Shown one piece after another: positions 34,168-43,261 of a stretch of DNA of 64,000 nucleotides. The position numbers were made by a program, and so were the translations under genes. Source of the DNA: JANMZO01 sp963763135 (GTDB lineage: Bacteria > Actinomycetota > Acidimicrobiia > Acidimicrobiales > JANYDT01). The stretch is taken from contig CAVXNJ010000012.1 in the NCBI GenBank assembly GCA_963763135.1, positions 1,364,001-1,428,000 on the forward strand, written 5' to 3'. Under the pieces are notes generated by a model. The model ran no database searches. It was not told the DNA's origin and was given only the letters and a program-made list of their open reading frames with translations. The first letter of the stretch is position 1, and each line of letters begins with the position of its first letter.

Positions 34168-35630
34168 ACCATCAGATCCGTCGAGTTGGTCTCGTCATGA
34201 TCCTGCTGTTCGTGGCCATGTTCGCGCAGCTGAACTATCTCCAGGTGGTGCGCGCCGACCACTACGCCAATCACCCCGGCAACTCACGAAATGCGGTGCG
34301 CGACTTCGGCGAGATCCGGGGATCGATTCGCACCGCCGACGGCAAGGTCATCGCCGAGTCGTATCTGAACCCGAAGAAGAAAAGTAACTACACATATCTT
34401 CGCCGCTACCCGGCCGGTTCGCTCTACGGTCACATCACCGGTTACTTCAGCTTCACGTTCGGCAGCACGGCCCTCGAACGGCAGTACAACGCCGAACTTG
34501 CCGGCCGTAAGACCGCGCTTACGACCAAGCGGCTGACCGACATGCTGCGCTCGAAGACCGTGACGTCGGATGTCACCATCACCATCAACGACGAACTGCA
34601 ACGCTTTGCCGCTCGACAGCTACGCAAGCGAAAGGGTTCGATCGTCGTGCTCGATCCCCGCACCGGTGCCATTCTGGCGATGGTGTCGTACCCCAGTTAC
34701 GACCCGGCCGTGTTCGCCGGCACCGACTTCGCCGCCACGCAAAAGGCGTTCGAGCAACTCAACGCCGACAAAGACAAACCGCTCCTCGCCCGCACCTACC
34801 GCCAGGCGTACCCACCCGGCTCAACGTTCAAGGTGATCACCACCGCGACCGCCATCGAAACCCAAGTGGCCGGCCCCGACACGATGTATCCACTCCTGCG
34901 TTCGCTGCCGCTGCGTTACAGCACCCGACCTTTGCGGAACTTCGGCGGCTCACAGTGCGGCGGTCCGCTGTCGGTGGCATTTCGGGTTTCCTGTAATACC
35001 GCGTTTGCCCAGCTCGGGCTGGATCTCAAACCACAGCGACTCTCCGATGGCGCCAAGGCGTTCGGGTTCAACAAGCGCCCACCGCTCGATGTGTCACCCG
35101 GCGCATCGTCGTCGTTCTTTCCGCCGGTCGACTTCTTCATCAAGAACGATCCGCAATTGGCTCAGAGCGCGATTGGTCAGGGCAACGTCAACGCCACCCC
35201 ACTGCAAATGGCCATGGTCGCGGGCGGAATTGCGAACGGCGGCAAGGTCATGAAACCCCACCTCATGCGTGACATCACCGATTCCGACGGTGCCCGCGTC
35301 GAGGGGGAACCGGGGGGCGTCTGGATGACCGCTGTCAGCCCCGAAACCGCCGACGCGGTCAAGACCATGATGATGGACGCGGTGAATCGGGGCACGGGAA
35401 CCCGGGCCGCCATAGCCGGGGTGCAGGTCGCCGCAAAGACCGGCACTGCCCAGACCGGTCGGGACACGGCCCACGCCTGGACGATCGGTTTTGCGCCTGC
35501 CGACAACCCGACCCTCGCGATTTCCGTGATCATCGAGGACCAGCCGGATTCAGGCGAGGCGACCGGCGGTCGGATCGCTGCTCCCATCGTCCGTGAAGTT
35601 CTCACCAAGGCGCTGCAGGTCATCCGATGA
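34164..35630 (+). CDS. pbpA: Class B penicillin-binding protein PbpA
   Basis: Transpeptidase that crosslinks peptidoglycan as partner of RodA. The 488-residue protein has an N-terminal membrane helix (LVMILLFVAMFAQLNYLQ), a pedestal region, and the three penicillin-binding motifs: SxxK in PPGSTFKVIT, SxN in VSCNTAF, and KTG in AAKTGTAQTG. Length agrees with actinobacterial PbpA. The mycobacterial pknA gene that would normally follow is missing; instead there are 180 bp without a gene. Confidence 0.93.
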   Translation: MNHQIRRVGLVMILLFVAMFAQLNYLQVVRADHYANHPGNSRNAVRDFGEIRGSIRTADGKVIAESYLNPKKKSNYTYLRRYPAGSLYGHITGYFSFTFGSTALERQYNAELAGRKTALTTKRLTDMLRSKTVTSDVTITINDELQRFAARQLRKRKGSIVVLDPRTGAILAMVSYPSYDPAVFAGTDFAATQKAFEQLNADKDKPLLARTYRQAYPPGSTFKVITTATAIETQVAGPDTMYPLLRSLPLRYSTRPLRNFGGSQCGGPLSVAFRVSCNTAFAQLGLDLKPQRLSDGAKAFGFNKRPPLDVSPGASSSFFPPVDFFIKNDPQLAQSAIGQGNVNATPLQMAMVAGGIANGGKVMKPHLMRDITDSDGARVEGEPGGVWMTAVSPETADAVKTMMMDAVNRGTGTRAAIAGVQVAAKTGTAQTGRDTAHAWTIGFAPADNPTLAISVIIEDQPDSGEATGGRIAAPIVREVLTKALQVIR

Positions 35631-35810
35631 TGTGCTCCCTCCTGCTCACTGTCCCGACCACGCAGCGCAGCGTTGCTGAGCGTCAAAACCGCCCAGACCG
35701 ACGGAACCGGTGTGCGCCGTCGACATGGCGGCCCACTCTCCAAGGCGAACAACCCACGAAACGTCGGGAAGCCCAAAACTCCGACCCGAGACCACTAGCG
35801 TAGGAATGTC

Positions 35811-38171
35811 ATGACTTCCTCGAGTACACCACCGTCTACCCCGGACGGTCCATCAGCGGTAATCAACGGACGCTACGAAATTCGCGCGCTTTTGGGGAAC
35901 ACCTCTTGGAGCAACGACTTTCGCGCTCGCGACCTCCTGCTCGACCGAGATGTCGTGTTCAAGGCTCTCCGGCCCGAACTGATCAGCGACCGCGGATTCA
36001 TCGAGCGTTTTCGCGCCCAGGCTCAGGCGGCCGCCAACCTGACCCATCCGGCCTTGGCTTCGGTGTTCGACTGGGGCCGCGATCCCAACGGGTTTGGCGA
36101 TCGCCCCGGACCCACGTACTACCTGATCGCCGAAGATGTCGGCGGTCGATCGATCCGCCAGCTCGTCGACGCCAACGGACCGATGCCGATCGACCGTGCA
36201 CTGCACGTTCTGATCGGTGTCACGTCGGCGCTCAGCTACGCGAATCGCGCTGAGGTGATCCACGGAGGCGTTTCGCCTGAGAACGTCGCGGTCACCACGA
36301 CCGGAGTGGTCAAGGTGGCCGACGTCGGTCTCGGCCTGGCGCTCGGATCACTGTGGCAACCTGCCGAAGACCAGCCCGCCTACGCCCTGTGGCGCAGCCC
36401 CGAAGTCACCCGCGGTGAGACCGCCGACGGCCGCACTGACGTGTACAACGTGGGCCTTCTCGCGTACTTCCTCCTGACCGGCCGCCCACCGTTCCCGGGC
36501 GAAACCGCCAGCCAGATTGCCGATCGGCACCGTTCGGTGATCCCGCCAGCCCCGTCGAAGGTCAACTCGCGTATCCCGAAGGCACTCGAGAGCATCATCG
36601 GCAAATCACTGGCCAAGAACCCGAGCGATCGGTTCGCATCGCCGTCGGAGCTTCGTAACGCTCTGGTGCGCTACCGCGAGAGCCGGGTCGCTCCACCCGC
36701 CGATCCGGCGGCAGCAACGGGTACGCCCAACGGGCAAGGTTCGACGCCCGAGGCCGCGGCCGCGGTCGTCGGCACGGGCGCGGCAAACGTCGGGTCCGAG
36801 TTCGCCCGCCCATCGGGGCCAGGTGCGGCACCGGTCGACAATCGCGGGGATTACACGCGGGCCGACGTCACAACCTTTGCCGGGCCCGACCCCGACGCGA
36901 CGCGGGTCAGCACGACGCGACCGAACGATGACCGCACTCAGGTGCTCAAACGGTCGACCGGTGCGGTCAACGAAGATGTGGCTGATCGTTCGTTGGGTGA
37001 ACCCACGGGTTCGTTCGCGGAACTCGACAAATTGCCCAGGCGAAGCTCCAAGGCACTCGTTGCCGTCCTGGTTGTCCTTTTAGCGGCGTTGGGTGGCCTG
37101 TCCTATCTCGTCATCCAACAGTTGAAGGGCCCGGTCACCTCCACGATTGTTGTACCGAACGTGGTCGGCAAGGCCTCCGCCGACGCCGAAACGGCCATAT
37201 CGGCAGCCGGCCTGAACGTCGATGTGCAGGAAGTCCCGAGCGACACCGTCGCCCAGGATCTCGTCATCGACCAGTCCCCGCTCCCGGGAGCCAAGCTGCC
37301 GAAGGACGCGAAGGTCATCATTCGCGTGTCAACCGGTGTCGCCAAACCGATCGTTCCCCAGGTCAAGGGCGAAACGATCGACGGCGCTCGCGCCAAACTT
37401 CTGCGGGCCGGATTCCAGGTCGAGATCGCCGAGAAGGAAGACGACACCGCCGAGCCGGGCACGGTCATATTGCAGGATCCGCTTCCCGACACCGAGTCCA
37501 CTCCGGGCGCCGTCGTCCGCATCACGGTGGCGACCAGCTCCGGCACGGTCGAAATTCCCGACGTCACCCAGTTGACCCCCGAAGACGCCCGTCTGGCACT
37601 CACCAAGGCCCTGTTCCGCATCACCGTGCAGACCGAGGCCTCGCAGACCGTCGACCAGGGCAAGGTCATTCGCACCGAGCCAGCGGGTGGCGAGAAGGTC
37701 GATCGTGGTTCTGCGGTCGTAATTGTCGTGTCGGGTGGCAACGCCACCCAGGTTCCCGACCTGCGGGGCAAGACCCAGGCCGATGCCGAGACCACCCTCA
37801 ATGCCCTCGGTTTGAAGATCGACGTAACGACCCGAGCCGTCGTGAACGCTGACGAAATCGGCACGGTCATCACGCAGACCCCGTCGGCCGGCAAAGAGAT
37901 CGATCCGGGCGGAACGGTGTCGGTGCGGATCGGCATCCAAGACACGAGTTCAGCGACCAAGAAACCGACCACCACCGTGGCTGAGGTGGTTCCCGTCGAG
38001 ACCGCGCCGCCGGCGTCGGGTTCGGCCCAGGTGCAACCGACGACGGCTCCGGCCCCCACCGAGGCACCCACCACCGTGGCCACACCGACCACACCGCCGT
38101 CCTCGGAGGCCCCGCCGATAGCTGTGGTTCCCGCCGTGAGCCCCGAACCGACCGCGGCCCCGCCGGCATAA
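35811..38171 (+). CDS. pknB: PknB-like PASTA protein with a catalytically degenerate kinase domain
   Basis: A 786-residue membrane protein with kinase-like domain (residues 21-290), a disordered linker, one membrane helix (about 413-432), four PASTA domains (about 440-710) and a Thr/Pro/Ala-rich tail. The kinase domain keeps ATP-lysine Lys51 (VVFKALR) and DVG (171-173) in place of DFG. But the glycine-rich loop is LGNTSWSNDF, the alpha-C Glu is Gln (about 70), HRDxK reads HGGVS (151-155), removing the catalytic Asp and Lys, and the activation loop lacks the usual threonines. In M. tuberculosis PknB at this position is active. This one probably senses muropeptides through PASTA and signals as a pseudokinase. 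Confidence 0.88.
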   Translation: MTSSSTPPSTPDGPSAVINGRYEIRALLGNTSWSNDFRARDLLLDRDVVFKALRPELISDRGFIERFRAQAQAAANLTHPALASVFDWGRDPNGFGDRPGPTYYLIAEDVGGRSIRQLVDANGPMPIDRALHVLIGVTSALSYANRAEVIHGGVSPENVAVTTTGVVKVADVGLGLALGSLWQPAEDQPAYALWRSPEVTRGETADGRTDVYNVGLLAYFLLTGRPPFPGETASQIADRHRSVIPPAPSKVNSRIPKALESIIGKSLAKNPSDRFASPSELRNALVRYRESRVAPPADPAAATGTPNGQGSTPEAAAAVVGTGAANVGSEFARPSGPGAAPVDNRGDYTRADVTTFAGPDPDATRVSTTRPNDDRTQVLKRSTGAVNEDVADRSLGEPTGSFAELDKLPRRSSKALVAVLVVLLAALGGLSYLVIQQLKGPVTSTIVVPNVVGKASADAETAISAAGLNVDVQEVPSDTVAQDLVIDQSPLPGAKLPKDAKVIIRVSTGVAKPIVPQVKGETIDGARAKLLRAGFQVEIAEKEDDTAEPGTVILQDPLPDTESTPGAVVRITVATSSGTVEIPDVTQLTPEDARLALTKALFRITVQTEASQTVDQGKVIRTEPAGGEKVDRGSAVVIVVSGGNATQVPDLRGKTQADAETTLNALGLKIDVTTRAVVNADEIGTVITQTPSAGKEIDPGGTVSVRIGIQDTSSATKKPTTTVAEVVPVETAPPASGSAQVQPTTAPAPTEAPTTVATPTTPPSSEAPPIAVVPAVSPEPTAAPPA

Positions 38172-38230
38172 CCGGTCAGCGGCTGGCCGTCAGGTCTGGC
38201 GATCAGACGTCGGCCATGAGACGTTCGCGA

Positions 38231-38812
38231 TCAGACGTTGGCCATTGCCAGGAAGTTGGCGATGATCGAGTGACCACCTTCGGTCAGAATCGCCTCGGGG
38301 TGGAACTGCACCCCTTCGATCGCCCGCTCGCGGTGCCGCACGGCCATGACGATGCCGTCAGCGGTCGACGCTGTCACCTCGAGTTCGGCCGGCATCGTGG
38401 CCGGATCGATGACGAGCGAGTGATAGCGGGTCGCGACGAACGGATTGGGTAGACCGCGCAGCACGCCGACCCCCAGGTGATCGACCGGCGACGTCTTGCC
38501 GTGCATGAGTGACGGCGCCCGCACAACCTCGCCGCCAAAGACGTGACCGATCGCCTGATGGCCGAGGCACACGCCAAGTAAGGGGATCTGGCCACCAATT
38601 TCCCGGATCACTGCGCAACTGATCCCGGCATCTTCCGGACGACCCGGTCCGGGGGAAATCAGAATCGCGTCAGGTGCGAGCTCTCGAATCTCGTCGAGCG
38701 TGATGGCGTCGTTGCGGTACACGAGCGGTTCGGCCCCGAGTTCACCGACGTATTGCACGAGGTTGTAAACGAACGAATCGTAGTTATCGATGACCAGAAT
38801 TCGAGCTGCCAT
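38231..38812 (-). CDS. trpG: Anthranilate/aminodeoxychorismate synthase glutamine amidotransferase (TrpG/PabA)
   Basis: Class I glutamine amidotransferase that supplies ammonia to TrpE or PabB. The 193-residue protein starts ILVIDNYDSFVYNLVQ and has ISPGPGRPEDAG, the nucleophile Cys in GVCLGHQAIG, and the His/Glu pair in VQFHPEAI. It may serve folate and tryptophan synthesis alike; no trpE or pabB is in the window. Opposite-strand location between pknB and crgA matches the M. tuberculosis order. Start at ATG 38812; the upstream open frame overlaps the crgA region. Confidence 0.9.
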   Translation of the reverse strand: MAARILVIDNYDSFVYNLVQYVGELGAEPLVYRNDAITLDEIRELAPDAILISPGPGRPEDAGISCAVIREIGGQIPLLGVCLGHQAIGHVFGGEVVRAPSLMHGKTSPVDHLGVGVLRGLPNPFVATRYHSLVIDPATMPAELEVTASTADGIVMAVRHRERAIEGVQFHPEAILTEGGHSIIANFLAMANV

Positions 38813-38870
38813 AGACCATCGAGGGTAGCTGGCCCCAGAGGTGGTCCCGCCCCCGATAATCTTTGGAGCT

Positions 38871-39215
38871 ATGGCTAAAGCATCGTCTGGTCGATTCACT
38901 CCCAAAGCAAGCGACAAGGCCAAGGCCGACGCGCTGAAGGCCAAGGCAGGAGACGCAGCCAAAGAGAGCGCCGAGAAGGTCCCGGGCTACCAGACCTCCG
39001 GCCGCTACACCCCACCGCAGCCGGTGAAGGTGACCCTCGAAGAGGGCACCAAGCCCTGGGTTCCCTACGCGATGTTCGGCATGTTCGGCGTCGGCCTGCT
39101 CGGGATCATCCTCAACTATCTCGGCTACCTGCCGGGCGCGCCGAGCAACTGGTATCTCCTCGGTGGCCTGGTCGCGATCACCGGCGGCTTCATGGTCGCC
39201 ACCCAGCTCAAGTGA
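38871..39215 (+). CDS. crgA: Cell division protein CrgA
   Basis: Small membrane protein that helps assemble the divisome in actinobacteria. The 114-residue protein has a long charged cytoplasmic N-terminus (KASDKAKADALKAKAGDAAK, about 60 residues) and two membrane helices (YAMFGMFGVGLLGIILNYLG and WYLLGGLVAITGGFMVATQL) joined by a short loop YLPGAPSN, as in CrgA. Its position next to trpG and the kinase cluster is the conserved one. A strong palindromic hairpin follows. Confidence 0.9.
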   Translation: MAKASSGRFTPKASDKAKADALKAKAGDAAKESAEKVPGYQTSGRYTPPQPVKVTLEEGTKPWVPYAMFGMFGVGLLGIILNYLGYLPGAPSNWYLLGGLVAITGGFMVATQLK

Positions 39216-39248
39216 CGCAGGTGTAATTACACCGGTAAACTTCTCCCC

Positions 39249-39276
39249 AACGCTATCCCCAGCTGGGGATAACGTT
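39249..39276. terminator. Strong palindromic hairpin after crgA
   Basis: AACG-C-TATCCCCAG and CTGGGGATA-A-CGTT form a 13-pair stem with one mismatch and almost no loop. It lies 33 bp after the crgA stop and 53 bp before the nucleoside hydrolase start. There is no T-run, so it may be a terminator or an mRNA-stabilising or protein-binding palindrome. Confidence 0.5.
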
Positions 39277-39328
39277 GAGACGCCATCACGTGCCTCGTTT
39301 TCGTGACATCGCTCAGGAAAATCCATAC

Positions 39329-40297
39329 ATGAAATCACCGCGCCCCAGCGTCATCATCGATTGCGATCCCGGACACGATGATGTGATGGCTATCGGCGTC
39401 GCCGCAACACACTGCGAGATCCTCGGAATCACATCGGTGGCCGGGAACTCAACACTCCAAAACACCACTCGGAACGCGCTCGTGGCATCGGAGCTGTTCG
39501 GTCTGTCCTCAGTACCCGTTCACTCCGGAGCCAGCGGTCCAATCGATGGGAGCCCCGGTCGACACGCAACCGACGCTCATGGCCGGACCGGTCTCGACGG
39601 TCCTGCCCCCCGTATCCCCCAGCGCGAGGTCGACGGAACTGACGCCGTGTCCTTTCTCATCGACACTGTGCGAGCGAACGAGGGCCTTTGGCTCATCCCG
39701 ATCGGGCCGCTTACAAACATTGCGCTGGCTATCCGGAGGGCACCCGACATACTCGGCCGCGTGGCGGGCATCTCGATCATGGGCGGCTCGATCACCCATG
39801 GCAATTCGACCGCCACCGCCGAGTTCAATATCTGGTTCGATCCAATCGCAGCAGCCGAAGTGTTCGAAGCGGTTGGAAGATACGGCACGACGATGTTGAT
39901 GTGCGGGCTTGATCTGACCCACCAGGTAGGTGTCGATGCGTCTTTCGCCGAAGCGCTCATGGCTCAAGGAACCGCCACCACAGCGTTCTGCGGGGAGCTC
40001 ATGTCGTTCTACCAGAGCTATGCCGCTCGAATCGAAGGCGCCTCCGGGGAAGCGGCCAGACTGGTTCGAGCAGCCCTGCACGACCCCTGCGCCGTGCTGG
40101 CTGTCACTCACCCCGCGCTGTTCGACAGACAACGCCTCCACGTAGAGGTAGAGACCACTGGTGTTCTGACGACCGGGATGACCGTCGCCGACCTTCGACC
40201 GTGGGCTGATCCAGCGAGGGCCAACGTCGAGGTAGTTGTCCGAGCGGATCGCGAAGGCGCAATTGATGTGGTTCTCCAAGCGCTGTGCCAACACTGA
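39329..40297 (+). CDS. Inosine/uridine-preferring nucleoside hydrolase
   Basis: Cleaves ribonucleosides to base and ribose. The 322-residue product has the calcium-binding DCDPGHDDVM motif at 11-20, IPIGPLTNIALAI, GGSITHGNSTATAEFN and MCGLDLTHQVG, all typical for the IunH/RihA family; the final Asp contributing to calcium is expected in the HDPCAVLAV segment. Start ATG 39329 has AGGAAA nine bases before it. Next to a BMP-type nucleoside importer, it probably processes imported nucleosides. Confidence 0.92.
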   Translation: MKSPRPSVIIDCDPGHDDVMAIGVAATHCEILGITSVAGNSTLQNTTRNALVASELFGLSSVPVHSGASGPIDGSPGRHATDAHGRTGLDGPAPRIPQREVDGTDAVSFLIDTVRANEGLWLIPIGPLTNIALAIRRAPDILGRVAGISIMGGSITHGNSTATAEFNIWFDPIAAAEVFEAVGRYGTTMLMCGLDLTHQVGVDASFAEALMAQGTATTAFCGELMSFYQSYAARIEGASGEAARLVRAALHDPCAVLAVTHPALFDRQRLHVEVETTGVLTTGMTVADLRPWADPARANVEVVVRADREGAIDVVLQALCQH

Positions 40298-40444
40298 ACA
40301 TGCCGAAAGGCATCGACTCCGACGTGGTCGCGTCCTCCTCGCAGTGGCGCCGCAAGGTGGACGCCCCTCTCCGTGCGGTATCGTCGTTAACCGCAACGGT
40401 GCCCTGAGACCGACGCGCTGACATAACAACTTGAGGGAGACAAT

Positions 40445-41626
40445 ATGAAGATGACCAAGCTGGCGCGAGCAATGCTCGTGTGCAGTGTGCTGGCACTTGG
40501 TGTCGCTGCGTGTAGCAGTGATTCGTCAGACACAACGACCGCTGAGACCGAAGCCGCTGCCGAAACAACCGCAGCCGCTGCCGAAACAACCGCAGCTGCC
40601 ACCGAAACCACGGCCGCAGCTGCCGAGACCACGGCCGCTGCTGTAGACACGACGGCCGCTGCGGCCGCCACCGATACAACTGCCGGAGGCGCCAAGTCCG
40701 TTGGTCTGCTCTTCGACATCACCGGCCGAGGCGATAAGTCCTTCAACGACGCCGCCGCCGCAGGTCTCGACAAGGCCAAAGCGGAATACGCTGACACGAC
40801 GTTTTCGGAGTCCGCTCCGACCGGTGACGCTGACCGTCCCGAGCGCGTCAAGACGCTGATCTCGCAGAACACCGGGCTCATCGTGTGCGTCGGCTTCCTG
40901 TGGACCAAGGACTGCGGTGCCGCTGCCAAGGCCAACCCAGGCACGAGCTTCGCGATCATCGACGATGTCATCGCCGAGCCCAACGCCGTTTCGCTTCTCT
41001 TCTCCGAAGAGCAGGGCTCCTATCTTGTTGGTGTTGCTGCGGCCCTGAAGTCGAAGACCGGCAAGGTCGGCTTCATCGGTGGCGTGCGTACCGACGGCAT
41101 CGGCAAGTTCGAGGCGGGCTACAAGGCTGGCGTCATGGCCACGAATCCGAACGCGACGATCGAAGTCAAGTATGCGACTGAGCCACCGGACTTCTCCGGC
41201 TTCAATGACCCGGCCAAGGGTAAGGCCATTGCCAAGGCGATGTTCGACGCAGGCATCGACGTCGTCTACCACGCAGCTGGTGGAACCGGCGCTGGTCTGT
41301 TCACCGCCGCCAAGGAATCCGGCAAGCCTGTCGGAGAGATCTGGGCCATCGGTGTCGACAGCGACCAGTACCAGACCGTCACCCCGGAAAACGGCCAGGA
41401 GTACATCCTGACCTCCATGCTGAAGCGTGTCGACGTAGCCACCTACGAAGCCATCAAGGCGTACCACGAGGGGACTCCGCTCACCGGCGAGTCACGTTTC
41501 GACCTGTCCCGTGACGGCGTTGGCTACTCCGAATCCAACCCGGCGATCGCCGACGTCAAGGACAAGCTCGAAGCCGCCAAGGCCGACATCATTTCGGGCA
41601 AGATCGTCGTTCCGACCAAGCCGTAA
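40445..41626 (+). CDS. BMP family nucleoside-binding lipoprotein
   Basis: Substrate-binding component of a nucleoside ABC importer. The 393-residue protein has a lipoprotein signal peptide with Cys23 (LGVAAC), a Thr/Ala/Glu linker made of TAAAAETT repeats, and a BMP/PnrA-type periplasmic-binding domain (SVGLLFDITGRGDKSFND, VGFLWTKDCGAAAKANP, GKVGFIGGVRTDGIGKFEAG, DVVYHAAGGTGAGLF). GGGAG upstream of ATG 40445 is a good ribosome binding site. Two hairpins separate it from the ATPase gene, consistent with higher expression of this component. Confidence 0.93.
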   Translation: MKMTKLARAMLVCSVLALGVAACSSDSSDTTTAETEAAAETTAAAAETTAAATETTAAAAETTAAAVDTTAAAAATDTTAGGAKSVGLLFDITGRGDKSFNDAAAAGLDKAKAEYADTTFSESAPTGDADRPERVKTLISQNTGLIVCVGFLWTKDCGAAAKANPGTSFAIIDDVIAEPNAVSLLFSEEQGSYLVGVAAALKSKTGKVGFIGGVRTDGIGKFEAGYKAGVMATNPNATIEVKYATEPPDFSGFNDPAKGKAIAKAMFDAGIDVVYHAAGGTGAGLFTAAKESGKPVGEIWAIGVDSDQYQTVTPENGQEYILTSMLKRVDVATYEAIKAYHEGTPLTGESRFDLSRDGVGYSESNPAIADVKDKLEAAKADIISGKIVVPTKP

Positions 41627-41639
41627 CAGCACCGAAACA

Positions 41640-41712
41640 GTTCTGCTCCCGAGCAGAACGAACCAATAGAAAATGCGATGGCGGGGTGGGCTGCGGCCTC
41701 CTCCGCCATCGT
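41640..41712 (+). terminator. Two intercistronic hairpins after the BMP gene
   Basis: GTTCTGCTC/GAGCAGAAC (41640-41659) is a perfect 9-bp stem. The second pairs CGATGGCGG near 41676 with CCGCCATCG ending at 41712, followed by TTGCTTTCT. They lie between the lipoprotein gene and the ATPase gene and would act as a partial terminator or RNA stabiliser. Confidence 0.7.
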
Positions 41713-41734
41713 TGCTTTCTGCTAGACATGCCAC

Positions 41735-43261
41735 ATGCCGCCGTCGACCGCCGCAATTGAGTTGCGCGACATCACGAAACGCTTTCCTGGAGTCGTGGCG
41801 AACGACCGAGTCAACCTGACCGTGGCATTGGGTTCAATCCACGCGGTAGTGGGTGAGAACGGTTCCGGGAAGTCGACCCTCATGAAGACGCTTTACGGTG
41901 CCCACCGCCCCGACGAGGGCACAATCACCGTCAACGGTGTCCAACGCGAGTTCAAGTCGCCGCGCGATGCCATCAGCGCCGGCATAGGCATGGTGTTTCA
42001 GCACTTCATGCTCGCCGACAACTTCACCGTTTGGGAAAATGTCGTCCTCGGCCAGGAGCCAGGCACAAAGGTCAAGCTTGACCGCAAAGGAGCTATCGCC
42101 CGCCTTAGTGAACTCAGCGAGCGATACGGCCTGCACGTCGATCCGGAAGCGATGATCAGCGACCTTGGCGTGGGTCAGCGTCAACGAGTCGAAATTCTGA
42201 AGGTGCTGTACCGCGGCGCCAAGATCATCATCCTCGATGAGCCCACCGCTGTGCTCGTTCCGCAGGAGGTCGACGACCTGTTCGTCTCCCTGCGCGAACT
42301 CGTGGCCAGCGGATCAACGGTGATCTTCATTTCGCACAAGCTTGACGAGGTCCTCTCGGTCGCAGACGCGATCACCGTAATCCGACGGGGCAAGACCGTC
42401 GCTGAAGTCGATGATCCATCGACGGTCACCGCCGCAGATCTGGCCGAGTTGATGGTCGGCAGCGAACTGCCGAGCCCGGCCACCACGGAGTCCACCGTCA
42501 CCAGCGAAGAGGTCCTGGTACTCACCGACGTCACGCTGCGCGAAGGCGGGCGCGCCCTACTCGACAGCGTTTCCATCCAGGTGCATGCCGGCGAAATCGT
42601 GGGTGTCGCCGGCGTGGAAGGCAACGGGCAGACAGCGTTGCTCGAATGCATTCTCGGGTTGCACCGACCCGATAGCGGTTCGATAGAACTTGAGCACAAA
42701 GACATGAGTAACGTCGATACCCGCACCCGTCGCGAAATGGGTCTCGGTTACATCCCCGAAGACCGGCAACACGACGGCATCATGTTGCCGGCATCCCTGT
42801 GGGAAAACGTGGCACTCGGCCATCAGACGCAGGCACCTGCATCGAAAGGTGGTTGGATCGATCGAGTGGCTTTACGCGAGCACACTTCTGAAATGGTCGA
42901 AGAGTTCGACGTTCGCACACCGGGCATCGAGGTCGCCGCTTTCGCGCTGTCGGGTGGCAACCAGCAAAAACTCATCGTCGGACGTGAGATGACCGCCAAC
43001 CCGAAAGTCCTGATCGCTGCGCATCCAACGCGTGGCATTGACGTCGGTGCCCAGGCTGCCATCTGGGAAAATCTGAAAGTGGCCAGAGCGAAGGGCCTCG
43101 CCGTGCTCCTCGTGTCGGCCGACCTAGACGAGCTGATCGGCCTCTCTGACACACTGCTCGTGATTCTGCGGGGAAAGATCGTGGCCAAGCTCGATCCGGC
43201 GAAGGTCACGCCGGTTGAACTCGGGTCCTACATGACCGGCGCAAAGCAGGCTGCTGCGTGA
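41735..43261 (+). CDS. Nucleoside ABC transporter, duplicated ATP-binding protein
   Basis: A 508-residue protein with two ABC domains, as in the YufO/NupA/RbsA type. The first has Walker A GENGSGKST and IIILDEPTAVL; the second has a degenerate loop GVEGNGQTAL without the Lys, which is normal for the second half of this family, and FALSGGNQQKLIVGREM as its signature. The 3' end overlaps the GTG start of the first permease (4 bp). Supplies energy to the two permeases that follow. Confidence 0.93.
   Translation: MPPSTAAIELRDITKRFPGVVANDRVNLTVALGSIHAVVGENGSGKSTLMKTLYGAHRPDEGTITVNGVQREFKSPRDAISAGIGMVFQHFMLADNFTVWENVVLGQEPGTKVKLDRKGAIARLSELSERYGLHVDPEAMISDLGVGQRQRVEILKVLYRGAKIIILDEPTAVLVPQEVDDLFVSLRELVASGSTVIFISHKLDEVLSVADAITVIRRGKTVAEVDDPSTVTAADLAELMVGSELPSPATTESTVTSEEVLVLTDVTLREGGRALLDSVSIQVHAGEIVGVAGVEGNGQTALLECILGLHRPDSGSIELEHKDMSNVDTRTRREMGLGYIPEDRQHDGIMLPASLWENVALGHQTQAPASKGGWIDRVALREHTSEMVEEFDVRTPGIEVAAFALSGGNQQKLIVGREMTANPKVLIAAHPTRGIDVGAQAAIWENLKVARAKGLAVLLVSADLDELIGLSDTLLVILRGKIVAKLDPAKVTPVELGSYMTGAKQAAA

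Noticed and set aside
38813..38870. Replication origin near crgA, suggested by synteny
   Set aside because: No cluster of DnaA boxes and no dnaA or dnaN in the window.
40298..40444. Purine riboswitch ahead of the nucleoside importer
   Set aside because: No conserved purine-aptamer pattern could be recognised; only a normal ribosome binding site.
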